Shown piece after piece: positions 13,301-28,600 of a DNA stretch of 64,000 nucleotides (position 1 is the stretch's first letter; every line of letters begins with the position of its first letter). The position numbers and the translations under genes were made by a program. Below the pieces are notes generated by a model. It was given only the letters and a program-made list of their open reading frames with translations, did not search any database and was not told the DNA's origin. The stretch comes from Setaria digitata. Lineage: Eukaryota > Nematoda > Chromadorea > Rhabditida > Setariidae. The stretch covers positions 744,001 through 808,000 of the forward strand of contig RCAB01000003.1 in the NCBI GenBank assembly GCA_003640385.1, in the 5' to 3' direction.

Positions 13301-16300
13301 GCATTGCATTTTAAATATTGTTGGCGATAAGCAACTTTTTTTGAGATTTTAGTCACTTCATGGTGACTTAAAAGAAAAAATTATGAAATAAATAATTTCA
13401 TGACAATGATTAATTGATGAACTTCAAATAGATATATATTGAAACGATATTTGTTAGTTGCTTGCATTTGTACGGAGAATAATTTATGAAACTTTCACAG
13501 TGAACGTTGAGAAAAGAATGTTTGTACAACAGTGTTCAGATAGCGATTTTTGTGTCTGGAAATGAAATTGATGCAGCTGAAAAGAGCAAATGTAAATAGC
13601 CGAATTAACAAAGCGGCCCGTTTGATGTTATCCTTTCTTTCATTCTTTCAATCAATTTCGAGTCAGGAATTTCTCGAACTAACAACCGACAATAATATAC
13701 CAATACGCTGGCTGATTGCTGCATTGTTCTTCATGAACGAAGTTGTCAGCACGAATTGACCAAAACTTTTTTCCTTTCGTAAATTCTGAAGGACAAGGTG
13801 GCAGTCCTTGCTACTTTCCACTTCCCAATGTGTAATTTCTTTTTTTATTACTTCGCACTGTCCCAAGTTTAAAAATATTGATGGAGCCAATTTGGACCAA
13901 ATTTCTTGTCTTTCCTTCTTATTACGATGAAAGATTTTCCATCATTGTAATTATGAAAAATTCAATTTTATTCAATCAAGTATCATTGAACATTTATGAG
14001 CTATTGTGTTTTGTGAGAGCTTGCACTTATTTATTCAACAGTTCATTTTTAAGAAATGAAATAACAAGGATTGGATAAAATTGAAAACCGTTAATTAATT
14101 TACAGCTCAACCTCAATCATTTATAATAAAAGTTTGTTCCTGTTAACGGAAATAATCGTTTTTTATTAAAATGCCAAGCATTAAACAGAATTGCAAGTTT
14201 TTTTTTTTTTAATCAGTTGGGAACTTTTGAAATGCTTGCTATATATAATATAACCATAAAATAACTAAATTTACAAATCACTTGATTTATTAATCCATAC
14301 AAGCAAAGTGATTTTAAATGCTCCTTTTGTCAAATGAAGCGTTTGTAGCAAATTTTCCAAGTGCAGGGAAGAATTGTTGAGATGAATAAAGAAAAAAATT
14401 AAACAGTGAAATGAAAATTTGACGCTTAGAAGCGATCCATTCACTCATTCATTCATTCCTTTAGCGTCGTGCAATCCATTAATAATAATACTGCGAATAA
14501 ATGAAGGTTGAAAGGAGTAGAAGACATAAATGAAAGTTTAACAATTCGACAAAGAATGAGCAAGCTGACAAATAAAAGTGATTCATTCTGAAATCATTCA
14601 ATTAAAGAAATGAACTGTGCGAAGATTAAGTTACCAATCAAGTTAAAAATATTGCTCCTTCAGCGAATATTGTTTTGTCAATCAATCCGGCGAGTAAATT
14701 GCGTAATTGGACGGACGGAACGACATCAGGTAGCATATATTGCTCGAGAACCATCCGGTCACGTGTACAGAAGATTGTGCCACCTGTTCAGAACAAAATC
14801 ATCGCATCAGGTTCGTGTTCTGGATTGCTTTTAAATTTCAACAATGAACAAATTTAAGGGAAAAATTAAATCTGGCTGGAAGTAAATAAAATTGCAAATA
14901 AATAAACACTTTAATTAAGAACTGTGATTCAAATATTTGTTTTGAAAGCAACCAAAAGTTTTTGGCAAATTAGTTCATATTTAAAATTTTTTCCTTTTCA
15001 ATTGTAAAAAAGGAAGCAGAAGTAGGAAAACGGAGAAAACAAAGAAGTGAGCAAAAACATCAGATCTACTTCAGGCTTTATCATTAATAATCTGTTACTG
15101 CCGAATCGACCCAAATGATTGTTTTATCTAGTTGTAGACGATTAAAGTTTATAGACCGAAACTTCTCACATAATATTGTAATTCTATTGCGTATTTGAAT
15201 TTCAAATTGTTTTGATTTATTGATAACTACTTCAAAAGACTTTTACCTCGCTATGGGAAATTGTGTTTAAGTCATATATATTTGTTTCCTTATAGTAATT
15301 ACATTAAGCACTAATGAATAAGTCCAAACAAATGCATTTTTTTAAGAAGAAATGAAAATTTTGAGCATTAAATTTTAAATTTTCAGTTTTTTACTTCTTT
15401 AAAAAGGAAATGAAGGAGAATGAAGGAATAAATAAGCACGTAAATAAATAAACAAATAAAGGATCTACAATTAACAAATATTGAATAATAAAAATATCTC
15501 TTCAATTTTCTTTGTACTTTGATTCTGTTTATTCTGTTTCGCCATTTCGCTTTTTTCTTTTTCTACGAACTTATTTACTTATTTAATTTATTTATTGATC
15601 TTTTTCGAAAAATTATCATCGTAAGCGAGATGTATAATTATTCCAGATTTGAGATCAATTTTAAATTTAAAGTTTTAACTACTACTAGAACAATTAATCA
15701 CTTCGACACATATATGTCGCATAAGCTAATCGCATGTCTTTGAAAAGACCTAATTATCAGGTGGAAGAAATTGAATCCGTACTGGAGAATGCATTTCAAG
15801 CGGCAGCTGTACCGAAGCCACCGTCCTGTTCAGGCATTCCGTCAAGACCAACCTCGTCACATTTCAGTACACAGGTAGCTGCCTCTCATCAACAACACCG
15901 AAATTCCTCCATTCCGGCCACTGCTCCTTCCTCAACATCCCATTTCGAGCAATGTAAACTGCATATAACTTCTTCGGTCCTTCTGAATCGACTTTTCGGG
16001 AAATCTCGAACCGATATTGATTCAAATAATAAAGAAAATGCTGCAGCAGTAGCACAATCCGAGACTACCAATAAACAACGTCGACGGCCTGTTAGCGCCG
16101 TATTTAGTCAGGCCTTACATCGACTTTCTTCCGCTTCTATTTACAACAAAAGGGTATTAAATTTCAACTTCTTTCTTCTTTACTGAAATGGAATTTCGAG
16201 AATAAAAGCCAAAATTAGTAGTCAACAATGACAGAATGAATAATTTTAACTTAATTATAATTGTTGCTAATTATCATTTATAGGACACATTTTTTTAATT

Positions 16301-19300
16301 AAAAATATAACAGATAATTATTGGAATGAGAGTAGTTAGTAATGGCTAATATTAGTAATAAGAGTGATAATATGAACGACAATAACATCAGAGTTAACAA
16401 TAATAATGGTAATGGTAATATCGCAACCAAGCTTTAAATTACATTTGCACTAAACGTCTAAATAGTAAGTAATCTTAGTAATAGTAATAAAGGAACATTT
16501 AATGGGGAGATGATAAACTGCGATGAAAATATTGCTAATAGAAAAATATAGAAACATCATATTTCATTAAAAGAGATTAGCAACACCACCGAAGAAATTA
16601 ATAAACACGAAAGATCACGAAATCCCAAGACTTATGAATTCTGTAATTGAAAAAACTGAGCAATAAACTGAGCTGCAGTAGTAATAGCATTTCATTTAAT
16701 AGCAAAAGGTTTCAAAAAAAGTACTGCTGAATAAATGGAATAACCAAAATAACACGGCTAATGGAGTGAATCTCATTGTAATTATTGTAAATTTTATTAT
16801 AAAATTATTGCAAATTTTCGTAACAGTCGTTGAGTAGTGAAATTTCAAAAATACAAGCGGAAAATGTTTGATAGACATATCCAAATGACGATCAAAATTT
16901 AAAAGAATATTTTTTGATACTTTGTGGAATGTTGTAACCTAGTCTCATATTCATCTACCATTTTGTGATAGATGATAAGTGCTACTATTATTTGCATTTT
17001 CTTTGATTCATGAGCTATTCGTGCCAACAGATGGCACTAGCAATATTAATGGCATCCAATATTTGCTTTTAACAAATCGTATACCTAAATCTATGAATAT
17101 TTTGTATTTCAGCGCAAATTTCTATTGTGAATGACATTTTGTGAGATGGAACATAAAGCAAAAAAAATTTTATCTGCTAAAACAAATTTCTTGAGAAAAA
17201 AATGAATTAGTTAAAGTTTTTGTATGCAGACGTAGTTGTTGGAGTTTTTTTCATGGTTTTCACTTTTTGAATACAAGAATCTAACCGTGATTGCAATGGC
17301 AGACATTTTCTTTTTAAAAAGATAGATTGTTTGGTAGAACATTTCAATTTTAAAGATTTAATATAAAACTTGTCACAAAAAACTTAAATTGTTAAATTCT
17401 AAAATTAAATTCACCAGCGTTTGATCGGCTATTAATTAATGATCATTTATTCCTTAATAAACTGTCATGATATTGAATTATTAATCTCACGAGCTTTTCT
17501 TCACATTTTCGCTAAAATTAATTTTTAATAAAATGACATTATCATGGGAAGCATCATTTTCAATTGATTAATTGGTAGGCGAGATAATTTGTGATCTAAT
17601 AATCCCTTTAATTACTCATCTAATAAATCTATGAAATGAAATTTTATAACATATTTTGTTTCTTGCATTAGCCCTAAAAATTTGTTTAAAGGGAAAATGC
17701 TTCTTTTTTTAGAATTTATGAATTTAAATTAGATTATTGCGTTTATTCGCCCACAGCTACTTCAAATATATTTATTATCTTTCAGTTTCTTATTATTCGA
17801 TAATGTCTCAAAAAATTTTTGTATTTCTTATCTGTAATTAACAATTATTTACAATAAGCAACATGTTTGCATGCTAATTATATAATCCAAAATATTACAT
17901 ATTGGTAACCATATATTTCTAATTTTTATAAAAAAAAAAAGGAGATAACTTATAGTTTTCATCAACCGATACACCGCGCAAATTAGAAAGACCAGTAACA
18001 ATTTGTCAAGCATCATCATCATCAACTCCCGCTACAACTAAGTCGCGCTATTGTCGCTCAGCTAATTTGGAACGTACTCCTATACAACAATCTTTCTCGG
18101 TAATTATTATGAGAATTAAAAGTTAAAATTAGAAGTTTCATAAACGGTGAAAAGAACTTTGAAATCTTTCTTCTTTTTTATTATTATTGTTAATAGTATT
18201 TTTATTTTGACTGCAAATTTCTCAAAGCTTTCATTCTAATTAAAATAATTCAGAAAACGTATATAATTTATACGCTTTTTCGATCCAAGGCTTTTTTCCA
18301 TTTTGAATGAAATTTGATATTCTAAATTAGGAAGTAAAATGAAGATGATTTTAAAAGTTTTGAGTTTTTTTTTCTGAACCTTGAGAAAACACAAGTTTAA
18401 ATTCATTTCATTCTTATTTTAGCATATGCAAGAAGATGTTTTACACCCAATTCGTCACATCCAAACAACTTTATCTCTGTGTTACGATGAACGTTTGTAT
18501 GTTACAATTTCTTCTTTTAAAGTAAAATGGAGAAATAAATGAAGTGAAGGAATATACTTTTGTTTTCTGTTGAATTTCCATCAGCTAAATTTAGGTAGTT
18601 GAAGCCATTAAAGTACTTTTGACCCTAAAATAATTGAAACTGCGCCAAGAAATGTTACAATTAAATGAATGAGTGAATCAAATATTACAAGGACAGGAGG
18701 GAAGAAAAAATTGCCCCAAAAAAGTGAATAAATAAAAATAGATTAGCCTTTGAAAGCAAGAATTTATTAAAATTTAAACAACCTTGATTTAAATTTCTTT
18801 GAAAATTTCATTAAATTTTTCATTTTTCAGCAACCAATGCTATTCCTTACAGAGGATTAATAAGCTAAACCATTATAGCATTGACTGAATAATTGAACAA
18901 ATGTCATTAAAAAGAAAAATAAATGGCATTTTTTGGTTCTTTTTTGGTTCTTAGACCTGCTAAAGATATGAAATATGAGTGTTATATTAGTTTCCAACTT
19001 TCAAAATGCTACTTCCTTTTTCATCCTTCTACTTTTAATGTGAAATTAATTTTCTGACATAAAAATTATACTATTTTTAGAACAGAATGGGTTTATCCGG
19101 TCGATGAAACACTAGAAAAACAATTACAACAAGTGGCATACTTTTGTAAGACAGCACACCGGTCAGTGTGAAGTGGCTACTGTTATAATGTAACAATACC
19201 TGTTCAAAGCATTTAATAAGATTTTACAATCCTTGCAAATGACCCGCCTGACCTTTGAGAAATTTTACTGTAAACTTTTCTTCATTTTCAATAAATAGTG

Positions 19301-20009
19301 GCAATTGAATGGATTATTTGCAAATGAAATTGGAAATTACAAAATTTGGTACTTGAAAAAGCTGAATAAAAGTATTGAAAACGATTCAGAAGAAATACTA
19401 GACAAAATAATATTGTTACTGAATGGTCAGGCATTCATATCCTCAAGTGAAATTTTATCTCCATCCATCACACTAGGCTTACATGCAACTGCTTGAATCT
19501 TCAAATTTCAAAAAAATTTAAATACTAATATTGCAGGAATCGAATCACAGGTGCACTGTTGGAGCAACCTGAAGGAGCATTTGTAGTTCGATTTTCCGAA
19601 TCTAAACGAAAATGCCTAGCACTTAGTGTCCGTGTACCGTTTAGACATAATCCAACCGGTGTATCGCATTACCTTATCATTCGGAATGATAATGGATTCA
19701 AACTAAGGGTTCCAATTTCTTGATTTTAGTACATTCATATAATATTTCCTTTTTAAAACTTTTAAGTCCCACACTACTTTTTTTAAAAAAACGTTCCTTT
19801 AACTTCTTGAAGCTTTAAATCTACAGGGTTCCAACAAGTACTTCCCATCCATACCTATGCTTGTAACTCATCATTCCGTGATGCCAGAACAACTCCCATG
19901 TCGTTTGATATTTGCTCATTGGGGTAATACGTGGAAGTGCAGCGAGATGAACAATAATTACGATTACCCACCCTGTGAAGAAGTGGAATGTTCAAACGAG
20001 AAACGATAA
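10388..20009 (+). CDS. PTB and SH2 domain adaptor (SH2D5/tensin-like), 5' end unresolved
   Basis: Predicted phosphotyrosine-signalling adaptor with no catalytic domain. Exons: about 10388-10632, 14664-14810, 15761-16153, 17956-18099, 18423-18496, 19081-19161, 19537-19708, 19827-20009; all listed junctions close in phase (about 480 aa visible). Exons 1-3 form a PTB domain: WLGSFPVSGTDPESV, then VAYIAREPSG and CHLFRTKSSHQ, ending with helix EEIESVLENAFQAAA. A Ser/Pro-rich linker follows. Exons 5-8 form an SH2 domain with GAFVVRFSES (its Arg is the phosphotyrosine-binding residue), SHYLIIRNDNGF and FPSIPMLVTHHSV. The YLGSFPV start and the PTB-SH2 order resemble human SH2D5; the end of the SH2 domain also resembles tensin. 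No in-frame ATG lies in the first visible exon, so at least one upstream exon is missing, perhaps near 9.8-10.3 kb. The intron after exon 1 is about 4 kb. An alternative first acceptor is at 10405. Confidence 0.75.
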
Positions 20010-20451
20010 TCGCTGACTAATTTGATTCAAACCCAATACAACTGTGATCCAGAGAGAACGGTACAATTCGTAGGAGAAAGTGGTCTCATAGCCTTCCGAT
20101 ACAATGTATCAGTGCTACTCACAATCATTGGCGGATACAAAACAGTAACCCCCATATTTGTTTGTTTACACGAAATGTATGTTATGAATTTCTTGCTGTA
20201 AAAAGTTTAAAGTCATTTGCAAAGGAAGTGTTACATTATTTAGTTTGCAAATCTTTTGGATAAATCTTTCAAATCACGTAGTATATAGCATCAAAAGTTA
20301 CAAGTGAAATGCAATGCACCCTCATTTTGTAAGCATCTTTGTAACAAAAGATATCTTCTGTACAAAAAGAGAAGCGCTAAAGATCCCTTGAGAAAACTGA
20401 TTATAATTTAATGACGAGTACGGGAGTATTAACAAAGCAGAAAAGTTATGC

Positions 20452-20844
<393 letters not shown>

Positions 20845-21133
20845 CACGAATAATAGCAATGTTCCTCAATTCTGAGTCAACATTCCCAGTATATAATGAA
20901 AGAAGATAAAAGGAAAAAGATCAGTAGGCAGATAAATCTTAAAATAATAATGTATATTAGAGCTACTTTAAATTCAAATGTGCTTCATTCCTTATAATAT
21001 GCACATTATATCCACCAACACCGACATTAATAATTACCACGCACCAGTATTTATACTACCATTTTCTATCACCAATATTCATTCATATTACCACTTTCTA
21101 CCAAGTATACAAAAATAGATGAAAAGCAAAATA

Positions 21134-22612
21134 TTACGGGTTTGGTCGAATTGAAATCAAAGCCATGTGAAGTTCAGCATGAAAGCCTACAGTTACGTAA
21201 GAGCAAATGGTGAATAATCCAGGAACTACCTGCAAATAATTTCTAGCTAGCAGAGTTGACATAAATCTTTGAAACGAACACGATGTATACTCTGCTCTAT
21301 TCCCTCAGCGTCCACAACTTCAAATACTAACTTACATAGATACACTTGACTACTATTCAATCATTAAGTACAGTACGGTAAGAAAACACTATTATATCAA
21401 CTATAGAACAAAAACCTGATAATCGAGAAAATCCAACCACGCAGCGAATTCTTTTTCCATACCAGGCCAAGGCTGTGTCTTATACTCAGCATCTTCTGCA
21501 GTAACACGAATACGAAAGAAGATATCCCTGAAATTTATAAATGAAACAGATTCAACATGTCTTGGCTAATTTAATGAAACAGCTGCATCATCATAACTAC
21601 TCATTCAGCGAACCATACATACCGACAGTGAGATGTCGTAACTAAAAGTGTTTACTAGAAATCAAAAATTTTACGAAAACAGCTCATAAACCATTAACCA
21701 ATTTATCTGATATTCATGATGTTTGACTCTACAAGCTACCAAGGAAGCCGACTTCAAATTTACACACTATTTCCAATTTCTACGACTGCCTATTTCATGT
21801 CCTAGCTGTGATGGAGAGTTCAAACAGGATTTCCTCAGAAGGTAGTGGTAGATAAAATAACCCACACAAAGTGTTTATATTCTCTTCACCTAAGCAAACT
21901 GAACCACTTAAAAAAAAAAAGGAAAGAAAAATCCAATAAAAATCATACCTAAAATCATGCTCTATAAGGGCAGCAGCGAAAGGTACCAATGTTGCCGCAA
22001 TTTGCGCAGCAACCTGTTCACTCACACTAAAAACTTTTGACTGGATACGCTGAACGAATCGACCTTTTGCAACATTGTATACACTGACTAATCTAAGGGA
22101 CCAATATACCTGATTCGGTATTGGATATGAAGAACCCAGTATCCGTGATTTTTTCAAACCATACTCGTAACAACCCTATAATAATTCAAATCCATGAAGT
22201 ATTCGCGAAAAAAAAACTACAGACTAAAAAACTAAATATTATGAGGCTATAAATCTGAAATAATTTTTTCCAGTGATGGTAGGCACATGTTGAATAAACT
22301 TTCTAACAAAACGATAATCTAGAAAACATGCGATTTAGTATACCAATAATTAGTTCTTCTTCGATATCAACAGTGGAAAAAAAGAAATCAAACCGTAACA
22401 AAACACTAAATGAATTATGACAAACAATTAATGAGCGGTTATCAATCGGAGATACTAATGCACCAACAAGTTGCTGACAGGGATCTTCCCACTTAATCAA
22501 AAATTTCATAGACGATGAATTCTGCTCAAAATTTTGTCCGACTGAAAGTGCTTCAATCAGTGATTCCATCACATCTGGTCGGAAACGAATTGCCATGCCA
22601 TCCTTTAAAATA

Positions 22613-22647
<35 letters not shown>

Positions 22648-25600
22648 CATTAAACAGAAATGGGAAGAAAAAGAATTTCCTAGCCAATCACTAGTAGTAG
22701 AACAGATTTTTGAGTAAACCCGAAATTTCTAAAATGAACAACTAATAATTACTCCCTGTTATGACAAGGCGATTTTGTATATCTGAAGTAAGGAGAAAAA
22801 CGAAAGAGTGAAATTGAACTGAGAGAAAAGCAAGGCACCAGTCATTAAGCAAGCTCGAGCTCCTGTTTATTATACTTTCAGCAACTTAACATTTGACGAA
22901 AATAGAAACAGGTTACTAGTAATCAGGTATCACCACAAAAAATGATTTTAAGTTCAAAATATCAGTTAAATAAACCTGCCTCCAAAACATTCACAGCAAG
23001 TGGTTCTTCGCTGTCTTTCAGAGCTCCATCAATAATAATAAAAGATGCGCCAGTTACTGTAAATATAACTATTATTTGAATATTTAGCGATAACATGAAG
23101 CAATTATCAAATACCTCTTCGATTTCCAATCCCATTTGTGAAGATTTGCGAATCAAAACTACCAGCGTCATCTTGCTTACAGATAAGATAGCTATCAGCA
23201 TGAGGATTATAATCAAGACCCCATGCGATCATATTTTTATTCGCTTTGATTAACTTAACAATCTGGAAATTGCTTCTTAATCGTCCACTTTCACTAGATA
23301 TATTCTTCGTATATTTAATATTTTGCATATATTAAATTTTTTCCAGCAACACAGTCCCGTAACTTCCACAGATCACAATCATTACCACTGCCATAATTAC
23401 GTCAGCGTGGGAATTCTGTCAAGTATTCACCTCATACTTCTCTGAACAAAAATATGTTACAGCTGAGATCCTCATGGCTGTAACCATCTTTTTAGATATA
23501 AATTATAAAGTCTGTTAGCTGATCATCATTTCTCAGTACAACACAGCTTTTTAGTGAATATCTCTATGAATACTGTTACTATTTCATCAGTAAAGGCAAT
23601 ATAATATAACGCAACAAGAATAATATACAAAACAGACTACTTTAAAGTGTAGAGAAGTAGTGGATAATAAATGGCGCAATAAAACACAATGATAAATGGC
23701 AAATAAACTTGACCTCATCCAATGCCCAAGTTGGAATAATTAGGACAGATTCGCTGTTATCTTGTACCGTTAACGTACTACCTGATATAAGCGGCATTTG
23801 GAAACGCCAGTTTCGAAAATCGTTAAACATTTTCAGAACACTTGTGTCATATATTGAATTATAAACCGGTTCGCGATTGAAATCATTAATAATTATTGTC
23901 GGGTAAACTGAAATTAATCAAACGATAAAGTAGATCATACTAAAACATGTTCTCCAATGTTCGCAGGATAAAATAAGCATTTGAAGAAAAAAGAAGTCCT
24001 GAGAAAAAGACAGTGGTATGGCTAGCTGAAATGAATTGTCCGAAAAACTCATGTACGGATATCTATAAGATGCTATTGAACACCAAAAATAAAACAACAC
24101 AACTTAACAAAGTTCAAGACAGTGCCAATGACGTACACGAGGCTTGAAGACCAAGTCTGAAAAGAAGTCGTTGTGGGATCACATTTGCCCAAATCCATTC
24201 AGACTGATAAATGAATACTGCAACCAAAAATGGAGAAGAAGGCACTAAGAGATTTTCAAACGCCTATAACAATTTGTTTCAGCAATTCTATATATTTGAA
24301 CAGCATAGTTTTGAAGTGAAACATTAAAACTATTACAATAAATTATACAAAAAAAGCAGCAATGTCATTTTCCTCTAGTAAAAGTGTTTAAAGCAATAAA
24401 GGAGCGCTTAACAGAAAGAAAAAAATTCTGAGGCAATGTAACCTGAACAGATGGTCTGAACAGTAGTATATCACGTGCAACGGGATCTTTTGGATTTGAA
24501 AAACGAGTTGTTCGATTCAGTGTTGAAACACGATTATGTGCCAGCCGTATTCCCAATTCTTCATCTAGTGATTCATTACGCGGAGTCAAGGCATCTTGAT
24601 AGATTTCATAAATCTGTAGAGAGCCACGATATAATAAGATATAGATATTTCAAAATACACTCTATTCAATTTCAGAAAATAATCTGCAGTTCCTCTTCCA
24701 ATTACAATTCATCTGTGGTTGTAGGAGAAACCAAAAAAATATTTTTTCTTAATTTGAAAATTTACTAAATTTCTCCTACTTTATACTGTAGCATACATCA
24801 ACTACCAAAAATGAAAACCATCACCCTCCACATATAATCAGTCGGTAACTCGGCAAATTCCGCGTCACAATAATAAGCAAGGAAAATTTCATCTAATCCA
24901 ACAAATGACATCCCTTTCGATATAATACACATCACGGTCCTGTTCTCGTCTACAATTTTTTTCATACTCTTCAGTTTTGATTTCAGTTTTAAATGAACAA
25001 TGGTATCAAAACAATCGAAAATCCAAAAGTTTTATCAAACTAAGAAGTTTTAACTAAAGAAATATCATCAAAAAACGCAACTGATAATATGTACATTTCA
25101 ATCAAGAACCCATTTTTGAAGCTACACCGAACGGCAGAATCTCGTAAGAAAAGAGTCACCAATTAAAGCTCACTGTTGCAAAAATGTGATCATAAAAAAA
25201 AACTCACATCTGCACAGCTTGATGATACACCATAGATTTCGGAAAATCATCACTTCAAGCGGTTCAAAATTTTTTAACGACATGATTCGTTCCTGTACAT
25301 TATCGCATTCCGTTATAGCACCATCGTTACTTCGCAGATAAAAACAGCTATTTTGCATTTCACCTTGATTATCCGTTGTTCCTTCTTCAGTATCAGAAGA
25401 AGCTATGCGATTATTAGGAAGAAAACACACACACTCTTCGGTGATATGAAGCTGTTGCAAACGCCATGACATATGTTGTCTTTTCGAGTCATGCTGTACT
25501 TTAACAAATTAAAGTTAGAGGTAAAATGAACTGCATTGCATTCTATGTAGCTTCTTAAGTTTTTAAAATTTAAAGACTCATACCTTCACACTCAAACGTT

Positions 25601-28600
25601 AAAGCTTTAAACAAACCTTTTTTGGCTTAGAAGGACTTATGCTTATAGCTGTTGCTTGATTTTCATCAGAACTATGACCAGGATGAAGGCCATCACGGAA
25701 TGTAACGCTTCGCTTTACTGAAGAACCACCACGTGCTGCATAAGTAGATGATGAACTCTGATCGTCATTGATACCAGTGGGACATTCTGATTTTCCCCTT
25801 GATTTAAGCACTGGTTTTGCAGCCCGAGATCCTTCCGGATTAATGCCCGTTGGATGAACATAAATATTTTTACTTTGTGATTCACTATAACAAAACAATA
25901 CGCGGTTTATTTACACCGGTAACTCCGTTTTTCTTTTCTTGAAAAATTTACCAATAAATTATCTTGTAAATTATTTCAAAATTTTTTAACATGGACATAA
26001 ATTTAAGGACGGAGATGAAAACAGTTCTAAGGATTCCACTTATTTCTGCTTTTTTCGTCTAATACCGAAAAAAAGCTACCTTGATTGCAAGTTCTTCTCA
26101 GATTCCTCGATACGCTTCAGTGTTTCGAAGCATGGATCACAAACTCGGTGCTCTTTTTTCGGATTATTTTCATACGCTAATGGAGCCTAAAATCCACGCT
26201 TGATAAAAGCACAAGTTTTCCATACTTTGAAAACAGATGCGCTAAAAGTAGAAACAGATTTTAGAACAAGAATGCAATAACTTTAGTGAATGGAATATTC
26301 ATAGCTAGATAATCAGTAGTAAAATTTAAACAAAGTATTGGACAATAATAACAAACGGTGATTCCACATATTCAGCAAGCTTTCTTATGGATAGCTTTTT
26401 CATCCTCTTAATTACCAAAGTATAAGCAGTAAAAAAGCTGTCAATATTTTACCACTACAATTAACCTTCTGAGCGGTACAGTTAGCACATAACACGCGAC
26501 CACAACATCTACAGTGATGCCGTCTAACGAAGACTGTAAATTTAATGCAGCATATCATGCATGATAACGCTTCTTTGTCAGCTATCCATATTGGCTTCTT
26601 CTAGAAAACATAACTATAGACTCAATCTTTAAGTGAATTGCGATTGATAAAAATCTAATCTAAGTTCATGGGTTACTTTCTTTAACAAATATTGCAAAAA
26701 TTTGCAACAAGTTTAAACAAAATTAATATTTATATACCTTCCCGAGCTGACGCTCGCTTTCAGTCAAATATTTCACTCCCAAATTATGTGATATATCATG
26801 TGTGCTTAAAACCACAGAGACAGCTTGCTCTTCTTCAATTACAGTAACCGGCATTTCACATTCAGCTTCTGGACCATTTTTCACCAATTCCACCTGGTGG
26901 CTCTCCTTATCATCATTATCTTCGTTTCTTCCTCTACTTTCACCATCTGATTTTCTTACCACATCAACCGCCGTATCTGCAATCCAGGCTTAGTTCTCTT
27001 AATTTTCCCAGTAAATTTTAGTTCCAGAAAGGTTAAAGCCAAAAAATTTAAAATTAAAATCAAAACCATGTTATAATTAATTTAAGAAAAATGAAGAGAT
27101 GGTCATTACTATCGAGGAAAAAAAAAGCTTCAAACTAACTATCTTCAGCATCTGTCATGAAGGATGAAACGGTATAACACGGGGGTGATGGACATTCAGT
27201 TGATGTCGCACTGCTACCAACACATACGTCAATACTTTTCTGAGCACTCATTGCGCACAAATCTTCTACATCGGCTATACCATCATTTGGCATTTCATCA
27301 GCTGATTGCTCCTCAGTAGTGTTATAAGGGGTCACATCAAACTCAGTTGCAGTATCTTTGATAATATCTTCCACGATCACGTTCCTTACTGCTTCAGCTG
27401 TTGCTTTTCCCAATCCAGCCAAGTGAGGCTTCTCTTCTGCTATCTTAAGAGAAATAAACTTTCTACCCAACTGTTCTGAAGTAGTTCCAATTTCTTTCTC
27501 AATTTCTTTAGTAGAAGAAAATACAGATGAAGTTTCTGCGTCTGTCGTCATGTTTGGTTGTTCCTCAGAATCCAAAAAAGTATCGTCCCCACAACAACTA
27601 TAATATAAACACTCATAAACCATCAATAAGCGAACTAACATTATAAAAACCAAAAGAACCATCATAAAATCCTCACACTACGATTATATTCATTCACCTG
27701 GCTAAATACTGTTCCATTTTATCATACTGTTCAGCCATAACATCGGTCCTATTGGTAATCTGCAAATTTCTTTTTCTGTTATGTTTGTTGGTTTGAACTT
27801 TTATCGATTATAATCCACTCAATGCCTTTTCATCGCTATAAACAATTAAGAGCAAAAATTAACTTATGAAAGAAAAAGTATCGGAAAGAAACAGAAAGTC
27901 CCCTAGGAACCCTCATTAACCGACAATAAGGACTAATTTTCTTCCATAACAATCCCATAACTCAGTCAAAAATTCATCCAATAAATTCATCCCAAGTACC
28001 CCAAATATTGATTAGACAGTGAAAATTGAAAAATTCAAAAAAACACCTCACTAGAAAACTCCTCACAATTACTTTCCTCGTTTTCGTCCGCGGCTCTCCA
28101 GTGACCAGTAGAATTATTCTAAAATAATCACATTAACTTTTCGATATAGATCCAGCAAACTGTCTTAAGAAAGGTGACAACTTGTGCAGGAATAACTTAT
28201 TCCTGCACAAGTTCAATCATGTTTTATTTTATCAAGCAGTCATGAATTACAGAAAAACTAACATAAAACAATAAACACAACCTCCATAAAAAGTTAACAT
28301 TTGCATGATGATTTGCAAATGAATATGAGTCTAATAAAACCCTCACAAATCTAAAAAACAGATTAAATAATTTAGCTATTGCCTACTCAGAAATTTCTTT
28401 TCCTTGTTTAAACTGTGAATATTACTCATTAGTACGCTTTTTAAAAGCACACATATTTCTTATTTGTGTATGTTCCATTTCTTTTTTTTTCTGCACCTAT
28501 AACGAAGTACTTAAAGATGTGAACTATTTGTTACATTAAAAACTTCGTCTGAAAATTTTGCTTGATTCCATTATGCATCTGTGCGAACTGTACAACAAAA

